A stretch of DNA of 56,225 bases from assembly GCA_029263195.1 (NCBI GenBank), contig JAJCXX010000031.1:1-56225 (forward strand), written 5' to 3'. The translations under genes and the position numbers were made by a program. Below are positions 1 to 7,904 of the stretch, piece after piece (position 1 is the first letter of the stretch; each line of letters begins with the position of its first letter). Source of the stretch: Acidimicrobiales bacterium. GTDB lineage: Bacteria; Actinomycetota; Acidimicrobiia; Acidimicrobiales; Aldehydirespiratoraceae. The notes beneath the pieces are model-generated. The model had not been told where the DNA came from. It saw nothing but the letters and a program-made list of their open reading frames with translations, and made no database searches.

Positions 1-436
1 GGGAGCCTTCGGGCAGACTCCCCCGCTGCCCGACCCACAGGGCCAGATGCCCTCCGGCCGAGTGACCGACGATCGCGACCCGACCAAGGTCGAGCGCGAA
101 CTCGTCGGCGATACTCGCCAGGTGATCGACTGCGGCGGCGACATCGGCAAGTGTCCCCGGGTATCCCCCACCCGGATCACCCACCCGTCGGTACTCGAGA
201 TTCCACACAGCAAATCCGTTGGCGAAGACGTCGGCGGCCTGCGGTCGGGCGAGCGACAGGTCGTAGCGGTTGCGCCAGAACCCGCCGTGAATGAACACGA
301 CAACGGGATGTGGGCCATTGCCGGCCGGCACCATCAGCTCACCGAACTGCTCGGGGGCGGATCCATAGCCGATTCGTTCACCCTGAGGGGGCCGACTCAA
401 CTCAGACCAGGTCGGTCTGGTCGGTTTCGAGAACAC
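1..436 (-). CDS. alpha/beta hydrolase (esterase-like), 3' truncated by window edge
   Basis: Partial alpha/beta-hydrolase-fold protein, about 145 residues before the window ends. The oxyanion-hole motif HGGFW (about residues 50-54) and the nucleophile elbow GHSAGG (about 124-129, catalytic Ser) are visible; the acid and His of the triad lie beyond the edge. This layout resembles the BD-FAE/kynurenine-formamidase-like esterases, but the substrate is unknown. The start is uncertain: the GTG used here overlaps the end of the CaiB-like gene by 35 nt, while an in-frame TTG at 400 would start just after its stop. The close spacing suggests it is the last known gene of the minus-strand thiolase/CaiB operon. 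Confidence 0.8.
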   Translation of the reverse strand, partial: MFSKPTRPTWSELSRPPQGERIGYGSAPEQFGELMVPAGNGPHPVVVFIHGGFWRNRYDLSLARPQAADVFANGFAVWNLEYRRVGDPGGGYPGTLADVAAAVDHLASIADEFALDLGRVAIVGHSAGGHLALWVGQRGSLPEGS

Positions 437-2801
437 CCTCAGCGATCAGGGTCTCGATCTCATCGGCATCCCGACCGAGAGCAGTCACCACATCGCGTGT
501 GTGCTCACCCAACGCCGGAGCCGGACGAATATCGGGCCCGAGCATCGCAGTAGCCCTGAACGCGGCACCCTCGAAGGTCATGTTGCCGATCGGCGGCTGG
601 AACAGCTCGACCAGGAATCCGCGGTCCTGATAGTGGGGATCAGTCACTTGTCCCCCTGCAGTGAGCATTGGCCCGGCCGCCACTCCTCCGGACAAACATG
701 CCTCTGTGGCCTGCTGTTTCGTGAGGCCGGCCGTCCAAGCCCCCACACCGGAATCGACGGCAGCCTCTCGGGCCTGACGACCGATGAGATCGTCGAGGTC
801 GACGGACATCGCCCAATCAGGATCGCCCATCACGGTGACGAGACTCCGCCACTCGGCATCGGACCGAGTGCAGATAGCCACCCACTCGTCGTCCCCCGCG
901 CAGCGATAGAGACCCCACGGCGCACCGCGCTCGCTGTGGTTACCCATCGGAACCACCGAACCAGCATCCAGTGACTCCTTGGCCAACAGGTCGGCCATCA
1001 CCTGCACGACTTGTTCGACCTGACAGATCTCGGTATGGCATCCCCCGTCGCCGATTCGGTCTCGACCCAGCACCGACGCCAGCGCGATCACAGCACCACT
1101 CCGGCCCGCGAAGTGGTCCGGGAATATCGACTGGCTCCCGGCCGGCCGATCGAGATCCTTGTAGTTCCACAAGTGGGTCATTCCCCCGGTGACCTGCGTG
1201 TTGGGTCCGTAGCCCGACCATGACGCCCACGGCCCCCATGAGCCCATCAATTGGCTCGACATCATCACCACGTCGGGGTTGGCGCCGGCCACCGTCTCGT
1301 AGCCCAGCCCCATTGCATCCATCACTCCGGTCGAGTTGTTCTCGATCATCACATCGCTGTCGCGGATCAGGTCGAGCAACAGCTCGCGACCGCGGTCGGT
1401 CTTGGCGTTGACACCCATGCTTCGCTTGGAACGCGAGGACGATCCGAACGAGGGCGACATCTCCCCACCGAGTACCACCCGCATGAAGTCGGGGTAGGTG
1501 CGAGTTTCGATCTTGACGACATCGGCGCCGTACTCGGCGAACATGCGGCCGGTCTCGACACCCACGCCTCCGTGACCGAAGTCGATCACCCTCATGCCCT
1601 CGAGCGGTGGGGCCGGAACGAGCGGCTCGAGCGGGGCCGGTCTCGGATCGGCAAGTGTCGAGAACACCTCATCGGTGTGTTGTCCGACGCGTGGCGCCGG
1701 CCCGGTCGGGCCGACCCTTTCGCCGTCGATCTCGAAGAACCCGGAAGCCATCTTCATGGTCCCCGCAGCCGGCCCGTCTTCGTGGATGGCGACATCGTCA
1801 AACGTGCCGCGGGCCTCGAAGTGTTCGTTGGCGAGAACGTCTGATGGCTTGAGGATCGGTGTGCAGACGATGCCTCGTTGCTGGCATTCTGCCGCGACCT
1901 GCTCCATCGTCATATTGGCGAAGTGATCCCCGTAGAGGGGGTTGAGAACCGCGTCGGCGATGTACATACGCCCCAGAAACGTGTCGAGCTCGGGATCCTG
2001 CAGGTAGTCGGGTTCGCCCAACCACTCCCTCATGGCTCGCCAGTGACGCACCGCGATGATCACCAGTCGGACGAAGCCATCGAGACAGGGAATGATCGTG
2101 TAGACGGGGCCGGGGCCGGCACGAAGCTCGGGAGGGGCCATGCCGGCGTCGGCGGAGCGAGTCCAGTTCGACAGCGACCAGTCGGTGATCTGGGCGACCG
2201 ACTCGTTGACCGAGATGTCGATCACCTGCCCAGCTCCCGCCGCCTCCTTCTGCCTGAGCGCACAGAGGATCGCGAATGCCCCGGTCATCGAGGCGGTGTC
2301 GTCGGCAATGTGGCCGGGCGGAAGCAGCGGCTCACGCTCGGGCAACCCGGCCTTGAACGCCATTCCTCCCGTCGCCTCGATCACAGCATTGGGGACATCA
2401 CGTCCGGCGTACGGGCCGGTCCGTCCATAAGCGGTGATTGACGCACACACCAGATGGGGATGACGCCGCGCCAGATCGTCGGCATCGAGTCCGGAGTCGG
2501 TCCAGGCTCCCGGCTCGGCCGAGTCGACGATCACATCGCTGTGGTCGAGCAGATCGTGCAGGCGTTCCCGGTCATCATCGTTCGAAAGGTCGAGCTCCAC
2601 CCCCAACTTGCCGGCGTTGCGAAAGGCGAAGAACAGCGACCGGTTGCCATTGGTCGGGGGCAACAGACGAGACGGCGAACCACCTGGAGGCTCCACCCTG
2701 ATCACCTCGGCGCCAAGGTCGCTCAGCAACCGGGCGCAGAGCTCACCCCGTTCGATGGTCAGGTCTACGACTCTGATTCCCGTCAACGGTCGACGCGGCA
2801 C
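402..2801 (-). CDS. double-domain CaiB/BaiF family CoA-transferase
   Basis: 799-residue protein made of two CaiB/BaiF (class III CoA-transferase) halves, about residues 1-390 and 400-799; single-domain members are usually about 400 residues. Each half starts with the family pattern (GIRVVDLT...GAEVIRVEPPGG; GMRVIDFG...GADVVKIE). The GTG start at 2801 is chosen because AAGGAG lies just upstream and the homology starts immediately; a longer frame runs back into the thiolase gene. By eye, the Asp used in formyl-CoA transferase aligns with Asn138 in the N-half and Gly532 in the C-half, so the usual aspartyl-CoA chemistry may be absent. It follows the thiolase gene by 13 nt and probably acts on a CoA thioester of the same pathway. 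Confidence 0.9.
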   Translation of the reverse strand: MPRRPLTGIRVVDLTIERGELCARLLSDLGAEVIRVEPPGGSPSRLLPPTNGNRSLFFAFRNAGKLGVELDLSNDDDRERLHDLLDHSDVIVDSAEPGAWTDSGLDADDLARRHPHLVCASITAYGRTGPYAGRDVPNAVIEATGGMAFKAGLPEREPLLPPGHIADDTASMTGAFAILCALRQKEAAGAGQVIDISVNESVAQITDWSLSNWTRSADAGMAPPELRAGPGPVYTIIPCLDGFVRLVIIAVRHWRAMREWLGEPDYLQDPELDTFLGRMYIADAVLNPLYGDHFANMTMEQVAAECQQRGIVCTPILKPSDVLANEHFEARGTFDDVAIHEDGPAAGTMKMASGFFEIDGERVGPTGPAPRVGQHTDEVFSTLADPRPAPLEPLVPAPPLEGMRVIDFGHGGVGVETGRMFAEYGADVVKIETRTYPDFMRVVLGGEMSPSFGSSSRSKRSMGVNAKTDRGRELLLDLIRDSDVMIENNSTGVMDAMGLGYETVAGANPDVVMMSSQLMGSWGPWASWSGYGPNTQVTGGMTHLWNYKDLDRPAGSQSIFPDHFAGRSGAVIALASVLGRDRIGDGGCHTEICQVEQVVQVMADLLAKESLDAGSVVPMGNHSERGAPWGLYRCAGDDEWVAICTRSDAEWRSLVTVMGDPDWAMSVDLDDLIGRQAREAAVDSGVGAWTAGLTKQQATEACLSGGVAAGPMLTAGGQVTDPHYQDRGFLVELFQPPIGNMTFEGAAFRATAMLGPDIRPAPALGEHTRDVVTALGRDADEIETLIAEGVLETDQTDLV

Positions 2802-2814
2802 GACTACTCCTTCC

Positions 2815-4008
2815 TCAGCCCGGCTCGGTGCCGTAGATGCCGACGAAGCTGACCATCTCACCGGGATAGCCACCGAGGTTGTGGGTGAGTCCGAGGGTGC
2901 GATCGGTAACGGGGATGCGGCGGTCGTCGGGAGCCTCACCGCGGAGCTGAAGCCAGACCTCGTAGAGCATCCGCAGACCCGAAGCTCCCACCGGATGTCC
3001 AAACGCCTTGAGTCCTCCGTCGGTGTTGACCGGGAGACGGCCGTCGAGGTCGAACGCTCCAGCCAACACTTCGCTCCAGGCCATGCCTCGGTCGGCGAAG
3101 CCGAGGTCTTCCATCAGCACGAGCTCGGTCGGGGTGAAGCAGTCGTGAACCTCGGCCAGGGCGATCTCGGATTTCGGGTCGGTCACACCGGCTTGGGCGT
3201 AGGCGTCGTCGGCCGCCCATCTGCATTCGTCGAGAGTCGTGTAGTCGTAGTCGGGGTCGAGTGAACCGGCTCCGGTGCCCGCGACGACCGAGAGCGCCTT
3301 GATGTGAAGTGGATTGTCGGTGTAGCGATGCGCTTCGTCGGCGCGGCAAAGAATGACTCCGGCCGCGCCGTCGGCGACTCCGGCGCAGTCGAACACCGAG
3401 AGCCTTCCGGCCACAGCGGCCATCTCGCAGATCTGATCGGCTGAGGTCTCCCGTCGGAACTGGGCCAAGGGATTGCGGGCGCCGTTGTGATGATTCTTCT
3501 CGGCGATCTTGGCAACCACGTAGCGGAGCTGGTCTTCGTCGATCCCGTACTTGTTGGAGTACGCGGGCAGGATCAGGCTGAACATGGCGGCCGCGGTGAG
3601 AGTTCGTTGGGTGCCGTCGGCGGGAATCGGGAACGCGTTCAGCCCCTGATAGCCACCGTCCTTGACCTTCTCGGCGCCCACCGCCATCACGACGTCGTAG
3701 GCCCCCGACGCCACGGCGTAGGCGGCCTGACGCATGGCTTCTGAACCGGTCGCGCAGTAGTTCTCGACTCTGGTGACGGGCTTGCCCTGGATCTTCAACG
3801 GTCCGGCGAGGGCCAGACCCGATGCCGCCGATTGCGAGGTGCCGAACCAGAATGCGTCGACGTCTGGCTGCTCGATCCCGGCGGATGCGTAGGTCGACCG
3901 TGCGGCGTCAATGATCAGGTCGTCGAGCGATTTGTCCCAGTGTTCGGCAAACTTGGTGCAACCCATGCCGATGATCGCCACTTGGTCCTTGATGCCGTGG
4001 GATCCCAT
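2815..4008 (-). CDS. thiolase family protein (SCP-x/lipid-transfer type)
   Basis: 397-residue thiolase-superfamily protein. Cys85 in ENYCATGSEA is the likely acyl-accepting nucleophile; EVHDCFTPTEL, HPVGASG and the C-terminal HNLGGYPGE are typical of the SCP-x/steroid-thiolase branch, which cleaves or forms C-C bonds in acyl-CoA chains. The ATG at 4008 is one base after the stop of the HMGS/DUF35 gene, so the two are translationally coupled. Thiolases of this branch often work with a DUF35 OB-fold partner (archaeal thiolase/HMG-CoA synthase complex; bacterial Ltp2 steroid aldolase), and here that domain is fused to the upstream protein. The longer frame to 4320 is overlap with that gene. Confidence 0.92.
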   Translation of the reverse strand: MGSHGIKDQVAIIGMGCTKFAEHWDKSLDDLIIDAARSTYASAGIEQPDVDAFWFGTSQSAASGLALAGPLKIQGKPVTRVENYCATGSEAMRQAAYAVASGAYDVVMAVGAEKVKDGGYQGLNAFPIPADGTQRTLTAAAMFSLILPAYSNKYGIDEDQLRYVVAKIAEKNHHNGARNPLAQFRRETSADQICEMAAVAGRLSVFDCAGVADGAAGVILCRADEAHRYTDNPLHIKALSVVAGTGAGSLDPDYDYTTLDECRWAADDAYAQAGVTDPKSEIALAEVHDCFTPTELVLMEDLGFADRGMAWSEVLAGAFDLDGRLPVNTDGGLKAFGHPVGASGLRMLYEVWLQLRGEAPDDRRIPVTDRTLGLTHNLGGYPGEMVSFVGIYGTEPG

Positions 4009-4009
4009 G

Positions 4010-5437
4010 TCAGCGGTCCTCGTCCGTTGCTGAGGTGCGGAGCGGACGCACCTTCCAGAAGTAGTTGTGGATCTCGTCGCTGGTGAACAGGCGACGGAAC
4101 GTGGGCTCGACCCGATCGCCGATCCGGACCTCGTCGGGTTCGACATCGGTGAGCTCGATCGGGGCTCGTCCCCCGCCATCGAAGTCGACCACGGCGAACA
4201 CCACCGGAGGGCTGGGCGAATAGACCAACTTGTCGATCGTGAAACTGGCGATCGTGCCGGCCGCGTCGGCCATCGGCGCTTCTTCCATGTCGTCGACCGC
4301 TCCGCCCTTCTGCGAGACACGAGCGGGCGGCATGTGGATCATTCCGCTGCTTCGATCGCGGGTTCCGACAAACCCGAACTTCCAGTCGGCCCGCCGATGA
4401 GCGGCCGCGGCCGACGGTCGGTTTGGCGCGGGCCGGTTGGGCGGTTCGATGTCGACTCTGCCCCGCCAGCTCAGGAACTTCCCGTAGCTGATCGGAGCGG
4501 CTTGGGTCAGCTGGGTTTCGACCGATATGGCCGATTTGTGTGCGGTGATGGCTTCGGTGGCCCGAAGCACGATCACCTCGACGCCATCGGCCAGCATCAT
4601 CACCATGATCGTTTCACCCGGTTCGGCGTGCTCGAGGGTCGCCGCAAGAAGCAGAGTCGGGTGGGCGGTACCGGTGTTGCCGATCGATCGCGAGAGATCG
4701 TCGGCCACCTTGGCATCGTCGACACCGAGACGTCGACGATTACGGCTCACGGCACGTTGGTGCAGGCCGGTCATGATCAGGTGGTCGATGTCGTCGGCTG
4801 AGATCGCTGAGTCGGCCAGAGCATCCGCGAAAGCCTGGTCGATGAGCGGGGCGTAGGCGGCTTCGCTGAATCGTTCCTCCCAGGTACGAGATCGACGGCC
4901 ACCGGGAATCCGCCAACGTTCGAGTATCTCATCGGTGACAACTCCGGAACCGATGTACTCGGCTATCACCGGCCCCGCCGAATCGTCGCCCACCAGCACC
5001 GCCGAGGCTCCGTCGCCACCGGCGGCCTCGTCCATTGACGTGACCAGCCCGTCTCGCATGTCGGATGCCACCACGAGAGTGGTTCCTCTACTGTTGAGGG
5101 CAGTCCGAAGAGCGCCGATCCCGGATCGGATCGCCCCACCGAGATCGAGCGCGCCGACCGATCGGGGCAGTCTCAATGCGGCGTGAATGGCGGCCGCGTT
5201 GGTCTTCTCGAGATACGCGGGCGACGACGTGGCGAACCACAGGGAATCAGCGTCGAAGTTGGTGGAGTCACGCAGAACGCAGCGTGCCGCCTCGGCCCCC
5301 ATCGTGGTGGTGTCCTCGTCGTAGGACGCGACCGAGCGGGTGCCGCTCCCGCCACCCTTTCCGAAGGTGGCCGTGATCTCGCTGCGATCAAGTCGTCCCC
5401 GGGGGATGTAGGCCCCGGCGGCAATGACCCCGCGCAT
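4010..5437 (-). CDS. HMG-CoA synthase-like/DUF35 OB-fold fusion lacking the usual cysteines
   Basis: 475-residue fusion. Residues 1-330 resemble the HMG-CoA synthase/KAS III thiolase fold (NTGTAHPTLLLAATLEHA near 254-272); residues 350-470 resemble DUF35, a rubredoxin-like ribbon plus OB fold that bridges thiolases and HMG-CoA synthases. Two key features are missing. The strand where the synthase Cys is expected reads GALDLGGAIRSG (95-106), and the ribbon (353-377) reads FVGTRDRSSGMIHMPPARVS where zinc cysteines are expected. Cys53 is the only cysteine and is in neither place. Start 5437 is preceded by AAGGGG. A structural or acyl-binding partner for the next-gene thiolase is the simplest role; an aldolase-type activity is also possible. 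Confidence 0.85.
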   Translation of the reverse strand: MRGVIAAGAYIPRGRLDRSEITATFGKGGGSGTRSVASYDEDTTTMGAEAARCVLRDSTNFDADSLWFATSSPAYLEKTNAAAIHAALRLPRSVGALDLGGAIRSGIGALRTALNSRGTTLVVASDMRDGLVTSMDEAAGGDGASAVLVGDDSAGPVIAEYIGSGVVTDEILERWRIPGGRRSRTWEERFSEAAYAPLIDQAFADALADSAISADDIDHLIMTGLHQRAVSRNRRRLGVDDAKVADDLSRSIGNTGTAHPTLLLAATLEHAEPGETIMVMMLADGVEVIVLRATEAITAHKSAISVETQLTQAAPISYGKFLSWRGRVDIEPPNRPAPNRPSAAAAHRRADWKFGFVGTRDRSSGMIHMPPARVSQKGGAVDDMEEAPMADAAGTIASFTIDKLVYSPSPPVVFAVVDFDGGGRAPIELTDVEPDEVRIGDRVEPTFRRLFTSDEIHNYFWKVRPLRTSATDEDR

Positions 5438-5482
5438 GTGATTCCCCTTGTCGTGGCCCAAATCTGACGCTTCGCCGCAAAC

Positions 5483-5488
5483 CTTAGC
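5483..5488 (-). promoter_or_regulatory. possible -10 box (TAAGGT) of the HMGS/thiolase/CaiB operon
   Basis: TAAGGT on the minus strand lies 45 bp before the start of the HMGS/DUF35 gene, in the 57-bp gap after the gamma-glutamyltransferase gene. It would give a leader of about 39 nt that includes the AAGGGG ribosome-binding site. No clear -35 was seen. Confidence 0.35.
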
Positions 5489-5494
5489 TTCGGC

Positions 5495-7060
5495 CTAGAT
5501 CCCGGCCGCGATTCCAGTGAGGGCCCTGGGGTCGGCGGCGCCGGCCAGAGCGCCTGATTCCATCACCTCGATCATGTGGGCGTGGCCGAATTGCGAGTGG
5601 GCATCATCGAGCACCTCCACGAGATGACCCATCGCCGCCAACTCCTCGGCCAGCCCGACATCGACTGGTGTCTCGAGCTGCACCACTCGTCCAACGCCGG
5701 GCTGCCATGTGGAGAATCCGTCGGCAGCCGACGCCGAGTCGAGCCGCCAACGAGGTGCACCCACGGCGCGGCCGGGGTCCCGACCACGAACGAGAGTCTC
5801 GGCCAGCAGCTGGAGAAGAATCTGGGGTTGAGTGTCGCCACCCATGGTGCCGAGCACCGTTCTGAGTGATCCGTCCTCACGGGTCACGAGGACCGGCGAC
5901 AGAGTGTGCGGTGGTCGGCGACCCGGCCCGTACTCAGCCGGATGGCCTGGTTGCAGCGAGAACCCGAGTCCCCTGTCGTGAAGGAAGATCCCGCTCGATC
6001 CGGCAATGAGGTGCGAACCGAACCCACTGGCGTTGGAGTTGATCAGCGAGACACCCATTCGGTCGGAGTCGACCGCGCACAAGTAGGTCGTGTCGCCGGC
6101 AAATGGAGGCACGTCGACGTCTCCGGCCCGGCCCGGGTCGACCGCGGAACGGCGAGCCTCGATTCTCCCGGGTGCGATCAGCGACTCTCCGTCTGCACCG
6201 TCGAACAATGAGGTCGGCCGATCATGACCGGCCTGCGCCGCCGCCTCGATGAGGATGTGCGCTCCCGCCGGGCCGTCGTCGATTTCGAATCCGTCGGCGA
6301 TCGCTGCCGACAACAACGTGAGATATCCCTGGCTGGTGGGAGGCGGACTCCAGATCTTGTGGCCCCACGCCTCACTCATCAGCGGCTCAACCCAACGAGC
6401 CTGGGATCGTGCCAAATCGGCATCGCTGAACTCCTCGGGACCAACCGCGAGGAGCCCTTCACCGAACTCACCGCCGTAGAAGCCATCGCGTCCCTGGCTG
6501 ATCAGCGCTCGAAGGGCACGGGCCGACCCCGGGCGCCGCACAAGGTCGCCCACCGCCGGAGCGGCCGGCAGCTCGTTGTGTTGGACATGAGCCACCAAGG
6601 GCAGAGTCCACGCCAGCAGCGGGGCGACTGTGAATCCTTCCTCGGCGTAGCGAACTGCATCGGCCAGCACCAAAGCCAGAGGGAGTCGACCGAATCGTTC
6701 GTGGAGAGCCAACCACCCGTCGACCGCCCCTGGAACGGTGATCGCAGCCACGTGATCGCGAAGCGGAATCCGCGCGAGCCCCTCGGCTCGAACGCGATCG
6801 GGGTCGGCGCCCGACCCCGCACAACCAGAAGCGTCGAGGGCGTGAGGCCGACTCTCACCGTCGTGAACGAGGGCCCAAACGTCGCCACCCATCCCACACA
6901 TGTGGGGCGACGTGACCGCGAGCACGGCGTTGGCCCCGATCGCGGCATCGGCCGCAGATCCTCCGCGCCTGAGCAGATCAATCCCGGTGCCGGTCGCGAC
7001 ATGGTCGACAGTGGAGACCATCCCGTTGGGTGCGGTTCGAGTCACGGAGGCATGGATCAC
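5495..7060 (-). CDS. gamma-glutamyltransferase family protein (Ntn hydrolase)
   Basis: About 521 residues, close to family length. The start of the family pattern (NGMVSTVDHVATGTG...LRRGGSAADAAI), the GMGGD motif, and DTTYLCAVD in place of the usual TTH-x-SVVD are visible; Thr324 would be the self-processing nucleophile that starts the small subunit. GGDTQPQILLQLL is the late family motif. Family members cleave gamma-glutamyl bonds or act as acylases; the substrate is not clear here, and TTYL instead of TTHF hints at a divergent branch. The start is uncertain: GTG at 7060 fits the homology, but an ATG at 7120 inside a CCATGG palindrome shared with the divergent YaaA start is also in frame. 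No signal peptide is evident. Confidence 0.88.
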   Translation of the reverse strand: MIHASVTRTAPNGMVSTVDHVATGTGIDLLRRGGSAADAAIGANAVLAVTSPHMCGMGGDVWALVHDGESRPHALDASGCAGSGADPDRVRAEGLARIPLRDHVAAITVPGAVDGWLALHERFGRLPLALVLADAVRYAEEGFTVAPLLAWTLPLVAHVQHNELPAAPAVGDLVRRPGSARALRALISQGRDGFYGGEFGEGLLAVGPEEFSDADLARSQARWVEPLMSEAWGHKIWSPPPTSQGYLTLLSAAIADGFEIDDGPAGAHILIEAAAQAGHDRPTSLFDGADGESLIAPGRIEARRSAVDPGRAGDVDVPPFAGDTTYLCAVDSDRMGVSLINSNASGFGSHLIAGSSGIFLHDRGLGFSLQPGHPAEYGPGRRPPHTLSPVLVTREDGSLRTVLGTMGGDTQPQILLQLLAETLVRGRDPGRAVGAPRWRLDSASAADGFSTWQPGVGRVVQLETPVDVGLAEELAAMGHLVEVLDDAHSQFGHAHMIEVMESGALAGAADPRALTGIAAGI

Positions 7061-7118
7061 CCGAAGAGTCTCGCGCTCGAGTAGCGAGAACCCCAACCAC
7101 ACGGCAGGCTGCCGAGCC

Positions 7119-7904
7119 ATGGCCCGTTCTCCACTGATCCTGCTGCCCCCATCCGAGGGCAAGGCTCCAGGTGGCGTCGGCGCCGCCTGGACCACGTGTG
7201 AGTCGACTCCAACTCTCGATGAGCCCCGCCGGAAGGTGATGGCCGCTCTTCGTTCGTCGATGCGTGGCTCGATCCTCCAGCGTCAGAAGCTTCTCGGGGT
7301 GGGGAAGGTTGCGGTTCGCCCCGCCACTGCAGCGAACCTCGCCGTGGAGCAGTCCGGGACCTTGCCGGCCATCGAGCGATACACCGGCGTGCTCTACGGT
7401 GCCCTCGACGCGAAATCACTTCCGGCACCCGCCCGCCGGCGCCTCGACGCCAGAGTGCTCATCTCGTCGGGACTGTGGGGAGCGGTGGCCCCATCAGATC
7501 CAATTCCGGACTACAAGCTGAAAATGGGAGCCAGTCTTCCGAGGCTCGGCAAGCTGTCGACTTGGTGGCGCAGCCAACTGGACCCGACCCTCGACAATCT
7601 GGCCCGAGGGCGCGTCGTGTGGGACCTGCGGCCGGGCGAGCATGCTGCCTCTTGGCGCATCGGCGACACCCCGATCAGCATCATCGACGTGAAGTTCCTC
7701 GAGGAGCGACCCAATCGGGGGCTCGTCACGGTGTCGCACTGGAACAAGCTTCTCAAAGGGGCGCTGACCCGTCACCTCGTGACGATCGGAAATCCGACTA
7801 TCGATTGTCTTTCGGAGTTCACATTCGAGGGGTTCGGGTGGGAGCCCGACTCGACAACCAAATCGGGGGGTCACGTCAGCACCAACGTTGTCAGACGTTT
7901 GTGA
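7119..7904 (+). CDS. yaaA: peroxide stress protein YaaA family (DUF328)
   Basis: 261-residue protein of the YaaA/DUF328 family. The opening LILLPPSEGKAPGG, the middle YTGVLYGALD and the late VTVSHWNKLLKGALTRHL match family patterns as I know them. E. coli YaaA lowers free iron during peroxide stress and binds DNA; the actinobacterial branch is less studied. The ATG at 7119 is preferred because the homology begins at the next residue; the frame reaches back to 6900 only through the neighbouring gene. The 3' end overlaps the tail of the vWA lipoprotein gene by 14 nt. Confidence 0.85.
   Translation: MARSPLILLPPSEGKAPGGVGAAWTTCESTPTLDEPRRKVMAALRSSMRGSILQRQKLLGVGKVAVRPATAANLAVEQSGTLPAIERYTGVLYGALDAKSLPAPARRRLDARVLISSGLWGAVAPSDPIPDYKLKMGASLPRLGKLSTWWRSQLDPTLDNLARGRVVWDLRPGEHAASWRIGDTPISIIDVKFLEERPNRGLVTVSHWNKLLKGALTRHLVTIGNPTIDCLSEFTFEGFGWEPDSTTKSGGHVSTNVVRRL

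Noticed and set aside
2802-3002. N-terminal extension of the CaiB-like gene
   Set aside because: It overlaps the thiolase gene and has no family similarity; AAGGAG precedes the GTG at 2801.
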